Positions 36,684 to 45,808 of a stretch of 64,000 nucleotides of DNA are shown piece after piece; the first letter of the stretch is position 1; each line of letters starts with the position of its first letter. This DNA is from CAUZJF01 sp965248605 (lineage in GTDB: Bacteria; Chloroflexota; Dehalococcoidia; Lucifugimonadales; CAUZJF01). The position numbers and the translations under genes were made by a program. The stretch covers positions 2,170,001 through 2,234,000 of the forward strand of contig CBDFJV010000007.1 in the NCBI GenBank assembly GCA_965248605.1. The letters run 5' to 3'. The notes under the pieces were generated by a model. That model searched no databases and was not told the origin of the DNA. It worked only from the letters and a program-made list of their open reading frames with translations.

Positions 36684-37340
36684 ATGCCCGAAGTCTTTTC
36701 TCGACTGGTGAAAGCGAACACGGACGGCCAATCCAGAGTGCTGGCCGTCCTCGGACTCGTTCTGATCGCAGGTATTGTACTCTCAGCCTGCGGAGGCGGT
36801 GTGTCCGACGACACTGATAGTGATGCAGGGGCCGCCGCGCCTGAAGAAACTACAACTGGGGGCAGCGCCAACGCTGCAAGCGAAGCGACCTCGGCGATCC
36901 TGAGCCCAGACGCCGTGCCGGACATCGCACTGGAGCTACTGGGCAACGAGAATTTCACGAAGGGTGAGCTGGTTAACCTGCACGGCTTTGCAGGGCAGCC
37001 TGTCGTCCTGAATTTCTGGTTCCCATCGTGTCCCCCCTGCCGACTCGAAATGCCGGACCTCGAGGAGTCGTGGCAGGCCCACAGGGAGGATGGGGTCCAG
37101 TTCGTCGGAGTGCAGCAGCTTTCGCTGGACTCGATCCAGGACGGGCAAGACTTCATCGACGAGTATGAAATCACTTACGCCATCGGCGCCGACAAGGGAC
37201 CACGAACGGTGGTGGACTACAGCATCAGAGGATTCCCTACGACATTGTTCCTCGACTCCGAGCTAAAGCAGGTGGCCCGGTGGGACGGCCCCCTCAACTT
37301 CGAGAAGCTGGAAGAGCTTGTCGCTCTGCTGCTAGAATAG
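36684..37340 (+). CDS. TlpA/ResA-like thioredoxin lipoprotein
   Basis: From the ATG at 36684 (GGAGG upstream) the 218-residue protein has a signal with lipobox LSAC (Cys36), a Thr/Ala-rich linker and a thioredoxin fold with W-F-P-S-C-P-P-C (Cys116 and Cys119), a cis-Pro region (FPTTLFLD) and an L-P-x inserted helix. Such proteins reduce disulfides in exported proteins, often for cytochrome c maturation. The next gene is a four-helix membrane protein. Confidence 0.88.
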   Translation: MPEVFSRLVKANTDGQSRVLAVLGLVLIAGIVLSACGGGVSDDTDSDAGAAAPEETTTGGSANAASEATSAILSPDAVPDIALELLGNENFTKGELVNLHGFAGQPVVLNFWFPSCPPCRLEMPDLEESWQAHREDGVQFVGVQQLSLDSIQDGQDFIDEYEITYAIGADKGPRTVVDYSIRGFPTTLFLDSELKQVARWDGPLNFEKLEELVALLLE

Positions 37341-37472
37341 CGCCCGCAACTCACCCACGGAGTCCCGAGCCGCTCGGGACCGGACCGACAGCGCGGTCGC
37401 TGCGGTCGTCAAGGCAATGGGACTCTCATTGCTATCGCGACGGAAGCCCGTGCGTAGACCTCACGGGGCCAG

Positions 37473-37976
37473 ATGAGCTTAGACGACGCCTTTCTTCTAA
37501 TCGTCAGGTGGCTGCACCTCACCTCCGCGGTCGTGTGGGTGGGAGGCAGCCTCTTCTACCTTCTCGTCCTCCGGCCCGCGATGCGCCGGGCGCCTGAGAA
37601 CCCAAAGGGCTTGATGTCCGCGGCGGCGTCCGAGTTTCGCATCCTGGTAAACCTCTGCATCGTCGTGCTGCTGGCGAGCGGCGTCATTCTCGCACTCGAC
37701 CGGCTCACCGAAGGGGTTACCGACGCGTCATACGCGATCACCCTTGGGATCAAGTCGGCGCTTTCGGTCTGGATGTTTCTCCTGGTGCGTTCCCTCCAGA
37801 GGCGTTCGGCCCTCTTGGAGATCTACAGAGAGTCGCCACAACCGGCACCAACGGGGCTCCGGAGGGTCCTCGGCCTCGCCTCGGGGTACAATGCTCTCGC
37901 GATATTGGGCGTGGTGGTTCTGTTCCTGTCCGACCTGCTTAACGTGCTGTTTCAGACGGCGCTTGCGAATCGGTAG
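37473..37976 (+). CDS. CopD-like four-helix membrane protein
   Basis: A 167-residue protein with four predicted membrane helices, beginning LIVRWLHLTSAVVWVGGSLFYLLVLRPA, which resembles the CopD/YebZ-like domain; the His in the first helix and a basic loop RSLQRRSALLEIYRE fit a haem- or copper-binding membrane domain. It follows the TlpA-like gene, so a role in redox or metal handling is plausible, but not proven. Confidence 0.7.
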   Translation: MSLDDAFLLIVRWLHLTSAVVWVGGSLFYLLVLRPAMRRAPENPKGLMSAAASEFRILVNLCIVVLLASGVILALDRLTEGVTDASYAITLGIKSALSVWMFLLVRSLQRRSALLEIYRESPQPAPTGLRRVLGLASGYNALAILGVVVLFLSDLLNVLFQTALANR

Positions 37977-37990
37977 CGCGTTTTCCCCGA

Positions 37991-38022
37991 AGGGGGCAGG
38001 CAGGTCTCAGACCTGCCCCTAC
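37991..38022. repeat. palindromic repeat/terminator-like hairpin
   Basis: GGCAGGTC-tca-GACCTGCC with flanking GGGG and CCCCTAC; the GTAGGGGC family again. It falls between the CopD-like and Trm112-like genes. Confidence 0.6.
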
Positions 38023-38091
38023 GGGACGACGTTCAAAGGCCCTGACCGCTTCACGTAACTGCTAGACTTCTCAGGAATATAGGAGGCCGAA

Positions 38092-38274
38092 ATGAAGCGC
38101 GATTTGATGGACATCCTCGTCTGTCCTGTGTGCAAGGGAGAGCTTACCCTCACGGTCGTCAAGGAAGACAAGAACGAGATCATCGAGGGCAGCCTGTACT
38201 GCGCATCGTGCGAAGAGACCTACCCCATCGAAGACACGATCCCCAACATGCTGCCGCCGGACCTGAGAGATTAA
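38092..38274 (+). CDS. Trm112-like zinc-ribbon protein
   Basis: AGGAGG precedes the ATG. The 60-residue product is a complete Trm112/UPF0434 protein: LMDILVCPVCKGEL (C11, C14), a hydrophobic strand and LYCASCEETYPIEDTIPNML (C37, C40). In other organisms Trm112 activates methyltransferases; in bacteria the role is unclear. The stop codon TAA is inside the 5-bp target duplication (TTAAG) of the adjoining IS1380. Confidence 0.88.
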   Translation: MKRDLMDILVCPVCKGELTLTVVKEDKNEIIEGSLYCASCEETYPIEDTIPNMLPPDLRD

Positions 38275-38275
38275 G

Positions 38276-39979
38276 CCCGAATCCACCGAAGGACACCGAT
38301 GGACGGCGTGAGGGCAGCGGAAGGGGGTGGGTGAGGGAGCTACAGGGGGGATGGCCTGGGGTCTTGGGGTAGATGGGAGGCCGGCGGCCGGTCTTCAGTC
38401 GCCGCACAGGGCCCCTAAGGCCCTATGCGGGAGTTGCGATGCGCGGGAAGGCGAGAGGATACGCAGCAGGGGACTCTCGCGACCGGGGTGGCGCGAGATT
38501 GCGGGGACGTTGGGTCAGTTGCAGGCTGGCTGTCAGGCCGGGAACGGAATGGCTTGCAGCCGGGCCAAGGCGCGACTGAACTGGGTTTCCCAAGGCCAGC
38601 GCCGGGGGAGATGCAAGGTGAGGCGGCGCGCCGAGCGGGTGATCCGTCCCACCAGAGCAAAGACCCGCCGCCTGAGGGTCTTGGTGATCACGGTCCGCTC
38701 GCCCAGACCAATCCGCGCCGTCCAGCGGGCCAGGTTATGCGCCATCACCTGGACCGCCAGCCAGGCGCCGTTGGCGGCGAAGCGCGCCGACGGCATGTGG
38801 TTCAGCCCGACGCCGTACTTGAGGTCGCGTATGGCGTTCTCGACCTCGGCGTGGCGGCGATGATCGGCCTCCAGTTCCAGCGTCTCCCCATCGCGGTCGG
38901 TGATGAAGGCGTGATAGCTGTATCTGGCGAAGAGGGCGAGCTGGGAACCGGGCGTCGGCTTCACCCGCCGGACAATGAGCCGCACCGGCGCGGCGTCCGG
39001 CTTGGTCTGGAACGGGGTGTAAGTCGTCTCGGCGACATCGGCGGCGCCGTCCGTCCAGTAGGGAATGGGAGTCCAGTCCTCCTGTGGTATCGCCTCGATC
39101 AGGTCCCGCAGGCTGGCGCGCTGGCGGATGGTGATAGAGAAGCGGACATCCATTTCCCGGCAGGCGGCAACGACAGTGTGGGCGTAGAAGCCGCTGTCGG
39201 CCCGCACCGTGAGTTGTCCCCTGGCCCCGCCGTAGCGCACCCGCCCCACCGTCTCACGCAGGAAGTGGGCGGCGCCACGGGCGGTGTTGGCCCGGCCCTC
39301 GCGCAGCCGGGACATCAGCACCTCGCCGGTGCCGGCGGCAATGGCCAGCAGCGGGTGATAGCCGCGGGCGCCGGTATAGCCGTGGTGGCGCGCTCCCTCC
39401 TTGGCCAGTCCATAGGTCTCGCAGATGGTCGAGTCCAGGTCGATGGTCAGGGGCGAGTCGCCGGGTCCGGCCCCAGCGGCCCAGGCCCGGGCCAACAACT
39501 GGCGGCTCACGCGGTCGAGTTGACGGACATGCCCCCACCGGAAGCTGCGCAGGAAGGTCCCCAGGGTGGATGGCGCCTTGACCACGCAGCCTAGAACACC
39601 GACCGTCCCACCAGCGCGCAGCGCATCGGCGTCGTCGATGCAGTCGCCGCCTGCCAGCGCGGAAGCGACCAGCGTCAGCATCTTGTCCCCAGTGTTCGCC
39701 CGTCCCGGCGCTCCGCCGAGGTCAAGGTGATGGTCGACGAGTTCCCGCAGGCCCAGGTGCCGGGCTAGGGTGGCCGGCAGGAGCAGGCCGGCATTGGCCA
39801 CCAGGCGATGGTCGTCAAAGACGATGCGGATACGGTCGGGTTTGTTCTGTGGCAGCATCTATTGGGTGCTCCTTGTTTCCGGGCGGGTTTCTGTTCCAAA
39901 ACCATTATCCCAGATTCAGAGGAGCACCCGCTGGCTTCTTCAAGGGCTGTCCCCAAGGACGTCCTTCGGTGGATTCGGG
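38276..39979. mobile_element. IS1380-family insertion sequence, copy 1
   Basis: A 1704-bp element with terminal inverted repeats CCCGAATCCACCGAAGGAC at each end, flanked by an identical 5-bp TTAAG on both sides (38271-38275 and 39980-39984). It contains one transposase gene on the reverse strand. It is almost identical to copy 2 at 60427. Confidence 0.93.
38533..39858 (-). CDS. IS1380-family transposase, copy 1
   Basis: A 441-residue DDE transposase with LTIDLDSTICETYG (first Asp), RADSGFYAH (second Asp) and ELEADHRRHAEVENAIRDLK (Glu), matching IS1380. It is identical to copy 2 apart from one residue near position 255 (IPQEDW here, IPEEDW there). It moves DNA by cut-and-paste into TAAG-type sites. 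Confidence 0.95.
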   Translation of the reverse strand: MLPQNKPDRIRIVFDDHRLVANAGLLLPATLARHLGLRELVDHHLDLGGAPGRANTGDKMLTLVASALAGGDCIDDADALRAGGTVGVLGCVVKAPSTLGTFLRSFRWGHVRQLDRVSRQLLARAWAAGAGPGDSPLTIDLDSTICETYGLAKEGARHHGYTGARGYHPLLAIAAGTGEVLMSRLREGRANTARGAAHFLRETVGRVRYGGARGQLTVRADSGFYAHTVVAACREMDVRFSITIRQRASLRDLIEAIPQEDWTPIPYWTDGAADVAETTYTPFQTKPDAAPVRLIVRRVKPTPGSQLALFARYSYHAFITDRDGETLELEADHRRHAEVENAIRDLKYGVGLNHMPSARFAANGAWLAVQVMAHNLARWTARIGLGERTVITKTLRRRVFALVGRITRSARRLTLHLPRRWPWETQFSRALARLQAIPFPA

Positions 39980-40171
39980 TTAAGAAGTAGAGTTCTGCTT
40001 GGTGAGACATGCGGCCTCCGCTCTTATCGACGGAGCCAGAGAGGGCCTGGGATTTGGCCCCACACGTCGGCCACGGTTCGTCCGCGCCGTTAAAGCGCTT
40101 TGTCCCTCACGAAGCGGGCACGAGCCGCCTCACCACACCGCAGGTCCAGGCGAATTCTTAACGGCGATTTC

Positions 40172-41104
40172 TTATTCCGACTTCAGTTCCGTCGCCGGAC
40201 CTCGGCAGTTCTGACAATGCCCCTTCACCTCCGTAACGGAGCCGTATGTGAGAAGGATCCGATCCCCTTGTAGCTCGGCCACGGGGGCCCACACCCATTG
40301 TCCGGTGAGCCTAGCTGGGAGCTCGAAGACCGGGAAGATCGACGGTTGCACGGGCGTTGGGGTGAGGAGGAGGAAGGTACCGAACCTTGGAACTGGCTGG
40401 AAAAACGGCGACTCAGCAGAGGGCGTGGGCGTAGGTGTGGATACTGGTCCAAGGACGGTTATCTTTGCATGAGTCGTTATCTCTAACGTTGCTTCAGCGA
40501 AAGCCTGAAGCAGAGCTAAATCCATTGTCACCCACCTTTCATCGGTGATCCTGAAGGCGGCATTGTCGAACGGCGGTAAAGCCTTGACCGCTTCGACTAC
40601 ATCAGATAGCTGGACACTTAGAACGACACTCTCTGCTGGTACGTCGGTAAGGTTGACAATTGAGACTTCGACTCTGGCATCGTGGGGAGGTACAGGTGTA
40701 AGTCCTCCGCTCGAAACGGCGTATCTAGGCCCAGTGATCTGAGTAATCCGGTAGCCTAGACTCGTTTTAACGAGGTCCGCCTGCTTTGCTAGCAGTTCCT
40801 CCTGAAATGCGTGAGTCGAGGAGGCAAATTCCTTCTGTATCCGGTGACTCTCGTTGAACTGGGCCACTTCGAACGCTCGTGTCGACGAGGCCATTTCGCT
40901 TTGGAAGTCCTGTGACCACTCTTGGAGTTTCTGGTTTGCCATGACAGTTATCAACGTCGCCAATATGGTTGTGCTGATCACAGCAGTCCATACGTTCGAG
41001 ACCACTCGTCGCTTCCATTCGGGACGTTGTTCCATTAACTGTACCTGGTTGTCTACTCCTGTTTCGTCGCCATTCTCGGGTGGGGGCTGAACGAGGTTTT
41101 CCAT
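40172..41104 (-). CDS. single-pass membrane protein of unknown function
   Basis: From ATG 41104 the 310-residue product has an N-terminal cytoplasmic tail, one membrane segment (VVSNVWTAVISTTILATLIT, about residues 35-55), a coiled-coil-like stretch with repeated SSTxAFE/Q motifs, then a beta-rich domain interrupted by Thr/Pro linkers (TPTPTP). It ends in a C-x-x-C pair (GHCQNCRG). I recognise no family. It lies just beyond the right end of IS1380 copy 1. Confidence 0.55.
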   Translation of the reverse strand: MENLVQPPPENGDETGVDNQVQLMEQRPEWKRRVVSNVWTAVISTTILATLITVMANQKLQEWSQDFQSEMASSTRAFEVAQFNESHRIQKEFASSTHAFQEELLAKQADLVKTSLGYRITQITGPRYAVSSGGLTPVPPHDARVEVSIVNLTDVPAESVVLSVQLSDVVEAVKALPPFDNAAFRITDERWVTMDLALLQAFAEATLEITTHAKITVLGPVSTPTPTPSAESPFFQPVPRFGTFLLLTPTPVQPSIFPVFELPARLTGQWVWAPVAELQGDRILLTYGSVTEVKGHCQNCRGPATELKSE

Positions 41105-41306
41105 TGATGGAAGCCTAAGATCCTTGTTGGAAGACCGACACCTGCTCCAAGGTGACATTGCGGAATTATGATCGAAACCGCCAGTATTATACCTGCCCTA
41201 GCGGAACCTTCTTAGTCTTTTGCGTACTTGGCAAACACTAAGCGGCCACCAAGCGCAGGCCAGCACCGCCGGGTCGCCGATCCGTTGGGAGTTGCTTCTA
41301 CAATGA

Positions 41307-41510
41307 GCGGACCGTCTGCTTTAGGCCGGGGTACACTAGTTAGAGCACGATTTCGGCGAGGGGGTCTCGATGACCAACCGCCCGAAGACCAAGATGTCCA
41401 AGTCGATGGCGCGCAGGCCGCTGGATTCCAGTGTTGCCAGCGGCTCGAAGGGTGTGCGGCGTGTCCACAAGCAACACGCTGCGTCGAGGACCGGAAGCTG
41501 GGCGATGTGC
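41307..41510 (-). pseudogene. decayed partial copy of folK
   Basis: The DNA aligns with the intact folK gene on the same strand. Shared are CGGACCGT..TGCTT, CGATTTCGGC, GGTCTCGATGACCA, GCCCGAAGACCA/GGATGTC and CTCGAAGGG..TG near identical positions. At least two blocks of 30-60 bp are missing and the frame is destroyed, leaving about 200 bp of a 490-bp gene. The rest of 41105-41794 holds nothing recognisable. Confidence 0.7.
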
Positions 41511-41794
41511 CGGCTCTGCCGCTCAGGTCAACCTAGAAATCATGTGTAGCTACATACCGAGATCTAGAGGAACAGGCTTCGGCCCTCGATGGGCGCCCTG
41601 GAACAAGGAGCTCAACGTCAGAGACCTGAACGGCTATGTCCTTCGATTCGCCGGATAACGTTGGAGTACCGTCAGCAGATATCGACGAATGTTGCAAACT
41701 CGTTTGGAATCTTATTCTTTGGGCACCCAACGCAAACAGCCGTCGTTGATTGACGTCGGGAGGCCTTGGGAATTCTAGACGAGAGGCTGCTGCC

Positions 41795-42424
41795 GTGAGT
41801 ATCCACAACCGCCCAATCAGGGTCAGCGATTTCAAACGAGTCGAGACCAGTGATTGGAGGTCTCCAGACCATGTCCGAGAGCTCATCGAAAAGGAGGGCA
41901 TTGGCTCTATGCTGGCGTTCGAAGGCGACGGATACGTGGGCCAGCTTTATGTGCGCGAGTACGACCCGGGCTTTACGAACCCCGGAGGCGTTAGCGGCGG
42001 TCCCGAGCCTTGGAGGGATTTCAGCCTCGCCGAGCCCCTTGGGCTTCGAGGACGCTATTTGACGCTAGGCTGCTATCACGTGGGGTGGCAGCCAGGAGGC
42101 ACATGGGAAACGGTTGACACCATGAGATGGGGTAATGGCGTGGGTACGGGACTGCTGAAGGCCATCGTCGAGTGGTTCCAAGCACAAGAATCGATAGACG
42201 GCCTCGTCGCCTGGGCTCTCGTCCACGGCTCAAAGGAGATACATCAGCAGAACGGCCAATTGTCGTACACAGTGTACGAAAGGGCCGGCTTCAGAGAGAT
42301 CAAGCGAATCAACGATCCAAGCTGGGCTCCGTATGCCAAGTACTATGAAGCGGATGCGGAAGAAGAACCAACGCTGTTCAGGGTGATGCTGTTGGAGCGA
42401 GGCTCAGCCTTGAACATAGTCTAA
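41795..42424 (+). CDS. GNAT-family N-acetyltransferase
   Basis: The GTG at 41795 is preceded by GAGAGG; the frame extending to 41750 has weaker support. The 209-residue protein begins MSIHNRPIRVSDF and has the acetyl-CoA region RWGNGVGTGLLKAIVEWF followed by YERAGFREIKRIND, a typical GNAT motif A and B pair. Substrate unknown. It is placed between the decayed folK copy and intact folK, which it faces convergently. Confidence 0.7.
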   Translation: MSIHNRPIRVSDFKRVETSDWRSPDHVRELIEKEGIGSMLAFEGDGYVGQLYVREYDPGFTNPGGVSGGPEPWRDFSLAEPLGLRGRYLTLGCYHVGWQPGGTWETVDTMRWGNGVGTGLLKAIVEWFQAQESIDGLVAWALVHGSKEIHQQNGQLSYTVYERAGFREIKRINDPSWAPYAKYYEADAEEEPTLFRVMLLERGSALNIV

Positions 42425-42475
42425 TGGACGGAAGCCTTACCTCGCATCCGTCGCATCGTTGACTCATTGCTCCGT

Positions 42476-42967
42476 CTAGAATGGGCTAGGTATTCGCTTG
42501 GCTCTTCCTGCATCCGCCAGTCGGTCCAGCAGATCTCGGACCGTTTGCTTCAGCACCGGATGCACCAGCTCGGGCGCGATTTCGGCCAGGGGGGACAGGA
42601 CGAAGTCCCGGTCGACCATGCGGGGGTGGGGGATCAAGAGAGCAGGGGTCTCGATGACCATACGGCCGAAGACGAGGATGTCGAGGTCGATGACGCGCGG
42701 GCCGTTTACGAAAGCGCGACGGCCACCGATGGTCCGCTGGATGCGATTCAGGGTCGCCATCAGCTCGAAGGGCGTTTGTCGAGTCCAGATGCGGCACGCA
42801 GCGTTGAGGAACGCGGGCTGGGCGTCGAAGCCGACGGGCGCCGTGTCGTAGAGAGAAGATACGACAACGTCATTGGCCGTATCGCTCAGCGTGGCGACGG
42901 CCTGGGCGATGTTGGCGGCCCTGTCCCCGAGGTTGGAGCCGAGTCCTAAGTAGACATCAGACTGCAT
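42476..42967 (-). CDS. folK: 6-hydroxymethyl-7,8-dihydropterin pyrophosphokinase
   Basis: HPPK, 163 residues: YLGLGSNLGDR, SSLYDTAPVGFDAQPAFLNA, NRIQRTIGG and the metal-binding PRVIDLDILVFG, then LLIPHPRMVDRDFVLSPLAEIAP. It transfers pyrophosphate from ATP to the pterin in folate synthesis. It lies 12 bp after folP on the same strand, forming a folate operon. Confidence 0.95.
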   Translation of the reverse strand: MQSDVYLGLGSNLGDRAANIAQAVATLSDTANDVVVSSLYDTAPVGFDAQPAFLNAACRIWTRQTPFELMATLNRIQRTIGGRRAFVNGPRVIDLDILVFGRMVIETPALLIPHPRMVDRDFVLSPLAEIAPELVHPVLKQTVRDLLDRLADAGRAKRIPSPF

Positions 42968-42979
42968 CGCGGTCCCCTA

Positions 42980-43861
42980 TCACGGCGTGGGCGCGTCGGC
43001 GTTCATATTCCAGCCGCGCACGATAGCGTCGCTCATTCGGGCGACCCTCACCATTTCCTTGACGTCGTGGACACGTACGATGTCGGCTCCTTTCGCGATG
43101 GCCAGTGCGACGGTCGCGGTGGTGCCCTCCAGGCGCTCGTCGACAGGTAGGTCGAGCACATAGCCTATGGTCGACTTACGGGACATGCCCACCAGAATCG
43201 GCCTGCCCAACGCGTCGAACTCGTCGAGCCGGCGCATGATCTCGAGGTTTTGCTCTGCGTCCTTGCCGAACCCCATGCCGGGATCGACGACGATGTTCTG
43301 CTCTGGTATTCCAGCCTCTACAGCGCCACGGACCAGCTCACGCAGCCTCGCGATGACGTCGGGTACGAGGTCGTCGTACTCGGTGCCCTTCTGGTTGTGC
43401 ATGAGGACAACAGGGACGCCGGCCTCGGCGACCACAGCGGCGATGTCGGTGTCGCGTTGCAGGGCCCAGACGTCGTTGACCATGGACGCGCCCGCTCTTA
43501 TCGCATCCTCAGCGACCGCGGCCTTGTAGGTATCGACGCTGATCGGCACATGCACGGCTTTTCCCATCGCTTCGATCACGGGCACGACGCGCGACAGCTC
43601 TTCCTCGACTGAAATAGGCTTCGACCCGGAGTAGATGGACGGGGGTCGCGTCGACTCCCCGCCTACGTCGATGATGTCGGCGCCCGACTCCTCGAATCGG
43701 ACCGCCTGCTCGACGGCCCTGTCGACGTCGGCACCGATACCGTCGCCGGAGAAGGAATCCGGGGTTACGTTGATTACCCCCATCACGTAGGTACGAGAGC
43801 CCCACGTGAAGGTGCTGTTTCCGATAGTGGTTCTGTCGCGATGGGGGGTGGTGAATTGCAA
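42980..43861 (-). CDS. folP: dihydropteroate synthase
   Basis: The 293-residue TIM barrel has both signatures: VMGVINVTPDSFSGDG and ESGADIIDVGGESTRP, then PISVDTYKA, ASMVNDVWAL, MHN and VDPGMGFGKDAEQNL. It condenses the pterin pyrophosphate with p-aminobenzoate and is the sulfonamide target. It is followed directly by folK. Confidence 0.95.
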   Translation of the reverse strand: MQFTTPHRDRTTIGNSTFTWGSRTYVMGVINVTPDSFSGDGIGADVDRAVEQAVRFEESGADIIDVGGESTRPPSIYSGSKPISVEEELSRVVPVIEAMGKAVHVPISVDTYKAAVAEDAIRAGASMVNDVWALQRDTDIAAVVAEAGVPVVLMHNQKGTEYDDLVPDVIARLRELVRGAVEAGIPEQNIVVDPGMGFGKDAEQNLEIMRRLDEFDALGRPILVGMSRKSTIGYVLDLPVDERLEGTTATVALAIAKGADIVRVHDVKEMVRVARMSDAIVRGWNMNADAPTP

Positions 43862-43910
43862 GAGGCACCGCCTTGTTGGCTAACTGCGTCCAGCCCCAAC
43901 CTCCCAATAG

Positions 43911-43948
43911 CCCTCACCTCAATCCTCTCCCGCAGGGAGAGGAGGTAA
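43911..43948. repeat. dispersed repeat (CCTCACCTCAATCCTCTCCCGCAGGGAGAGGAGG)
   Basis: The clearest unit of this family, with CCTCTCCC facing GGGAGAGG. It lies in the divergent gap between folP and the carboxyltransferase gene. Confidence 0.7.
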
Positions 43949-44026
43949 TAGCGTCGTATTGCTAGCACACAGGTTATCTGGTAACTTTTGAGCGATTATT
44001 TCACGGGACGTTGTGCGAGTTCAAAC

Positions 44027-45589
44027 ATGGTCGTGCGTCGAAAAGTTGAAGACCGGCAGGACGAGCTGAGGGAACTCAGAGAGAAGTCCCGTCAAGGCGG
44101 CGGAACCCGTCGAATCGAGGCCCAGCATCAGAAGGGAAAGCTGACCGCCCGCGAGCGCATCGATTTGCTGCTCGATGAAGGATCTTTCCAGGAGCTCGAC
44201 CCCCTCGCTCTCCACCAGTCGACCGAGTTCGGCCTCGATGAGCAGAAATACCTGGGGGATTCGGCCGTCACGGGTTATGGGAAGGTAAACGGCCGTTCGA
44301 CGTTCGTATACGCCCAGGACTTCACGGTAGTCGGTGGCTCGTTGTCGAAGGTCGCCGCCGAAAAGATATGCAAGGCGATGGACCTGGCGATGAGCAACGG
44401 GGCCCCAATCGTCGGCCTCATCGACTCAGCCGGGGCTCGAATCCAGGAAGGTGTCGACAGCCTGGCTGGGTACAGCTCGATCTTCTTGCGCAACGTTCGT
44501 GCCTCTGGCGTGATTCCGCAAGTGTCCGCCATCCTTGGCCCGGCCGCGGGCGGGGCCACTTACTCCCCTGCACTGACCGATTTCATCTTCATGGTGAAGG
44601 GCGTCGGCCAGATGTACATCACCGGTCCGGACGTCATCAAGGCTGTGACGGGCGAGGACGTGAGCCACGAAGAGCTAGGCGGCGCGACGAGTCATGCCAG
44701 CAAGAGCGGGGTCGCGCACTTCGCGGAGGAGTCCGAGCAGGAGTGTGTCGAGCAGATACGGCGCCTGCTGAGCTTCTTGCCTCGGAACAATATGGAGGAG
44801 CCGCCCCGGCTTCGTACAGCCGACGAACCTGAACGAAGGGATGAGGAGCTTCTTCACCTGATACCGGATAACCCCAATCACCCGTACGACATGTTGGATA
44901 TTCTGCATCGCGTCGTCGACGACGGGGATTTCATGGAAGTCCATCAGATGTTCGCGCGGAACATGCTGGTGGGTTTTGCGCGCATGGACGGTCGGCCCGT
45001 CGGCATCGTGGCCCAGCAGCCGGATCGGCTGGCGGGGGTGCTCGATATCAACGCATCAGTCAAAGCGGCCCGATTTGTCCGCTTCTGCGACGCCTTCAAC
45101 ATCCCCATAGTCACATTCATCGACGTGCCCGGCTTCATGCCCGGGACCCAGCAGGAGTTTGGCGGCATCATCAGGCATGGTGCGAAGCTCATTTACGCCT
45201 ATGCCGAGGCGACGGTACCCAAGATAAGCGTCTTGACGAGGAAAGCATACGGCGGCGCCTACATTGTGATGAGCAGTAAGAACCTTAAGGGTGACATTAA
45301 CTACTCATGGCCGACTGGAGAGGTGGCGGTGATCGGCGCGGAAGGCGCGGTGAACGTCATTCACGGCCGAAGGATTGCGGCGGCGGACCGTCCCGCCGAG
45401 TTGCGGGAGAAGCTGATCAAAGAGTACGAAGACCAGCTAATGAACCCGTACATCGCGGCTAACCGAGGGATGATCGACGAGGTTATCGAACCCGCTGAAA
45501 CTCGTCCTAAGATCATCCACGCCCTCGAGATGCTCGAGAACAAGCGCGATACGCTGCCGCCCAAGAAGCACGGCAGCATCCCGCTGTGA
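44027..45589 (+). CDS. acyl-CoA carboxyltransferase (propionyl/methylmalonyl-CoA type) subunit
   Basis: A 520-residue carboxyltransferase with the N-terminal and C-terminal crotonase-like domains: KLTARERIDLLLDEGSFQELD, DSAGARIQEGVDSLAGY, SAILGPAAGGATYSPALTDF, VTGEDVSHEELGGA, then FIDVPGFMPGTQQE and RKAYGGAYIVMSS. Such beta subunits transfer CO2 between biotin and propionyl-CoA or methylmalonyl-CoA. ATG 44027 was chosen over an earlier TTG at 43988; neither has a clear ribosome site. It heads a three-gene set with pycB-like. Confidence 0.9.
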   Translation: MVVRRKVEDRQDELRELREKSRQGGGTRRIEAQHQKGKLTARERIDLLLDEGSFQELDPLALHQSTEFGLDEQKYLGDSAVTGYGKVNGRSTFVYAQDFTVVGGSLSKVAAEKICKAMDLAMSNGAPIVGLIDSAGARIQEGVDSLAGYSSIFLRNVRASGVIPQVSAILGPAAGGATYSPALTDFIFMVKGVGQMYITGPDVIKAVTGEDVSHEELGGATSHASKSGVAHFAEESEQECVEQIRRLLSFLPRNNMEEPPRLRTADEPERRDEELLHLIPDNPNHPYDMLDILHRVVDDGDFMEVHQMFARNMLVGFARMDGRPVGIVAQQPDRLAGVLDINASVKAARFVRFCDAFNIPIVTFIDVPGFMPGTQQEFGGIIRHGAKLIYAYAEATVPKISVLTRKAYGGAYIVMSSKNLKGDINYSWPTGEVAVIGAEGAVNVIHGRRIAAADRPAELREKLIKEYEDQLMNPYIAANRGMIDEVIEPAETRPKIIHALEMLENKRDTLPPKKHGSIPL

Positions 45590-45801
45590 GTGAGCCGAGT
45601 CTCCCGAGCGGCCCAGGATCTTCGACCGACGCGGCCAAGACGGCTGCCATAGTAGCTGCGGTACAGGCGTACCTCGACGAAGAAGCCCTCGCCCAATCGA
45701 CCTCGACGTCCGGTAGACTCAGTCGTTGGAAGACCGCGCCCTGGTACCTGATGAGGAGTCCCTATACCGTCGTTGCTCGCTCTTGGAAGCATGCCGCCTA
45801 G
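45586..45801 (+). CDS. small carboxylase-associated subunit (OadG/AccE-like)
   Basis: The GTG overlaps the stop of the preceding carboxyltransferase (GTGA). The 71-residue product is Ala/Ser-rich with a helix KTAAIVAAVQAYLDEEA and the short motif SRWKTAPWYLM, resembling the epsilon/gamma-type small subunits of acyl-CoA carboxylases. It lies between the two larger subunits. The role is inferred from position and composition. Confidence 0.65.
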   Translation: MSEPSLPSGPGSSTDAAKTAAIVAAVQAYLDEEALAQSTSTSGRLSRWKTAPWYLMRSPYTVVARSWKHAA

Positions 45802-45808
45802 AGCTACG

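Noticed and set aside
38425..39594. A long open frame opposite the IS1380 transposase (also at 60812 and 62448)
   Set aside because: It is the mirror of a strongly codon-biased transposase gene and has no independent domain or start signal.
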